Assembly (NCBI GenBank): GCA_025353085.1 | Contig: JANXRI010000167.1 | Coordinates: 1 to 8,211 of the forward strand | DNA length: 8,211 bases | DNA from: Betaproteobacteria bacterium | GTDB taxonomy: Bacteria > Pseudomonadota > Gammaproteobacteria > Burkholderiales > SG8-41 | Direction: 5' to 3' | Program-made: the position numbers and the translations under genes | Part shown: positions 7,149-8,211 of the stretch, one piece after another | Layout: each line of letters starts with the position of its first letter | Numbering within the stretch: position 1 is the stretch's first letter | Notes under the pieces: model-generated | What the model saw: only the letters and a program-made list of their open reading frames with translations | Databases searched by the model: none | What the model was told of the DNA's origin: nothing

Positions 7149-7300
7149 CGACCCGGCTCGCTTCGCTGGCCAGCGCACTCGGTAAATTTTGGGAGCGATT
7201 GGGCACACACTATTTCTGGACCCACTTTTATCTCGGCGCAACTCGCGCCAACCGGCCGTTCGTTCACTATCCACAGGAGCGCTGGTTCGCGCCGGCAAAA

Positions 7301-7312
7301 GACGGCAAGTGT
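7301..7312 (+). other. Frameshift 2 in ycaO (-1, restores original frame)
   Basis: Similarity passes from the frame reading PAKDGK (GAC at 7301) to the frame reading VWPAEML (GTG at 7309). One base is missing, or two are extra, near 7307-7311. It exactly offsets frameshift 1, so only about 55 codons between them are out of frame. Confidence 0.75.
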
Positions 7313-7593
7313 GGCCGGCTGAAATGCTTAACGCCGAATTGCACGCTTTTTACAATCCGGAGGGCGACATCGACGGCAGTGTGCTGGTCGATCTGAATTC
7401 GGGCAACGTCGAACGCGGCATCTGCGCGCTGCCCTACACGCGGCTGCGCGACGGTGCAAACACGTGGATACCAGTCAACATCATCGGCAATCTGTACGTC
7501 AGCAACGGCATGGCGGCGGGCAACACAATGATGGAAGCGCGCAGCCAAGCGTTGTCCGAGATTTTTGAGCGTCATATCAAGAACCGCATCATC

Positions 7594-7597
7594 ATGC
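7594..7597 (+). other. Frameshift 3 in ycaO (+1)
   Basis: KNRII ends at 7593 in one frame, and EGLCLPEVP begins with GAG at 7598 in the next. The four bases ATGC stand where one codon is expected (AGC would give IISEGLCLPEVP, matching E. coli IIAESISLPEIP). The uncorrected frame stops at TGA 7615-7617. Confidence 0.8.
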
Positions 7598-8211
7598 GAG
7601 GGCTTGTGCCTACCTGAAGTGCCGGACCACGTGATTGCGCGGTATCCGGGCATCGCTGCCGGCGTCAAGGGATTGCGCGAGGCGGGCTTCGGCATCCTGG
7701 TGCGCGACGCATCGCTCGGCGGCCGCTATCCCGTCATGAACGTGACGCTGCTGCATCCGAAAGACCAGGGATGCTTTGCGAGTTTCGGCGCGCATCCGCG
7801 TTTCGAGGTCGCGCTCGAACGCGCACTAACCGAGCTTCTGCAGGGCCGCGCGCTCGACTCGCTGGAAGGCTTCCCGGAGCCCGGCTTTGACATGAATGAA
7901 ATCAATGCGGTCGCCAACCTGGAAATTCACTTCGTCGATTCGAGCGGCGTGATCAGCTGGAACTTCATGGGCGACATGCCGGATTTTCCGTTTTCAGACT
8001 GGAACTTCAGCACCACCACGGAGGAAGACTATCGCTGGCTGGTGGCGTGCGTTCACGGCGAAGGCAAGGATATTTACGTGTCCGACTTCAGCGAGCAAGG
8101 CGCCTACAGCTGCCGCATCCTGGTGCCGGGCCTCTCGGAAATTTATCCTGTCGAAGATCTGGAGTGGGAGAACAACAGCGTTGGCAATGCGATTCGCCCT
8201 GCGCTCGTGCG

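Larger units (their letters stand above)
6958..8211 (+). pseudogene. ycaO: YcaO, E. coli type, disrupted by three frameshifts (partial at right edge)
   Basis: Conceptual translation in four joined segments follows E. coli YcaO closely from its N-terminus. Segment 1 (6958-7143) reads STETFIPGKDSSLE to FANGK. Segment 2 (7145-7308) reads GATRLASLASALGKFWERL to AKDGK. Segment 3 (about 7309-7593) reads WPAEMLNAELHAFYNPEG to KNRII, with the ATP-site helix EARSQALSEIFERH. Segment 4 (7598 to the edge) reads EGLCLPEVPDHVIARYPG to the window end without a stop. About 418 codons are seen of a protein of about 586, so the C-terminal part lies outside. Where ATG is expected the codon is ATA (6958-6960), directly behind an in-frame TAA; the first in-frame ATG is 7018. 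E. coli YcaO is an ATP-binding protein linked to RimO-dependent beta-methylthiolation of ribosomal protein S12. Coding quality between the lesions is high, so this is either a recent pseudogene or a functional gene with sequence errors. Confidence 0.88.

Noticed and set aside
7141..7312. Programmed ribosomal frameshifting at the A4G4 run in ycaO
   Set aside because: A +1 shift, a -1 shift and another +1 shift, plus a missing ATG, would all have to be programmed in a single-function protein. Decay or sequence error is far simpler.
6958..8211. YcaO as part of a ribosomally made, azoline-modified peptide cluster
   Set aside because: The similarity runs colinearly along E. coli YcaO including the region after the ATP domain, and there is no precursor peptide, dehydrogenase or E1-like partner in the window.

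Overview
The window looks like a chromosomal catabolic region of a GC-rich betaproteobacterium, most likely Burkholderiales or a relative. This is inferred from the moderately high GC content, a Bug/TctC-type periplasmic binding protein sitting alone beside catabolic enzymes, a fused hydantoinase A/B (5-oxoprolinase-like) protein, and an E. coli-type full-length YcaO. There are no RNA genes, CRISPR arrays, integrases or transposases.

Layout: (1) 1-280, minus strand: the 5' part of a TRAP transporter substrate-binding protein (DctP family), with signal peptide and a good ribosome binding site. (2) 281-439: a divergent control region with back-to-back promoter candidates and a TGTATACA palindrome in the spacer of the plus-strand promoter. 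(3) 440-4069, plus: a 1209-residue HyuA-HyuB fusion of the ATP-dependent 5-oxoprolinase/hydantoinase family. (4) 4150-5133, plus: a TctC/Bug tripartite tricarboxylate transporter binding protein whose signal peptide is encoded inside a CACAGAGG-type inverted repeat. (5) 5279-5938, minus: an Asp/Glu/hydantoin racemase-superfamily enzyme that keeps only the first of the two catalytic cysteines. (6) 5939-6165: a second divergent intergenic region holding a set of overlapping, mutually exclusive inverted repeats that end in a T6 run. (7) 6166-6951, plus: an HpcH/HpaI class II pyruvate aldolase. (8) 6958 to the window end, plus: a ycaO gene broken by three single-base frameshifts and lacking a normal start codon.

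Working model (inference): the TRAP and TctC binding proteins capture small carboxylates or lactam/amide-like acids in the periplasm. The oxoprolinase opens a cyclic amide at the cost of ATP. The racemase-like enzyme and the aldolase act on derived amino or hydroxy/oxo acids and deliver pyruvate-level intermediates. No membrane subunits of either transporter lie in the window, and the substrate cannot be read from the sequence. The ycaO gene is probably not part of this pathway: its E. coli homologue is linked to modification of ribosomal protein S12.

The points most worth a second look are the damaged ycaO, the repeat-encoded signal peptide, the attenuator-like structure before the aldolase, and the one-cysteine racemase homologue. 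I see no convincing, wholly new multi-gene system.
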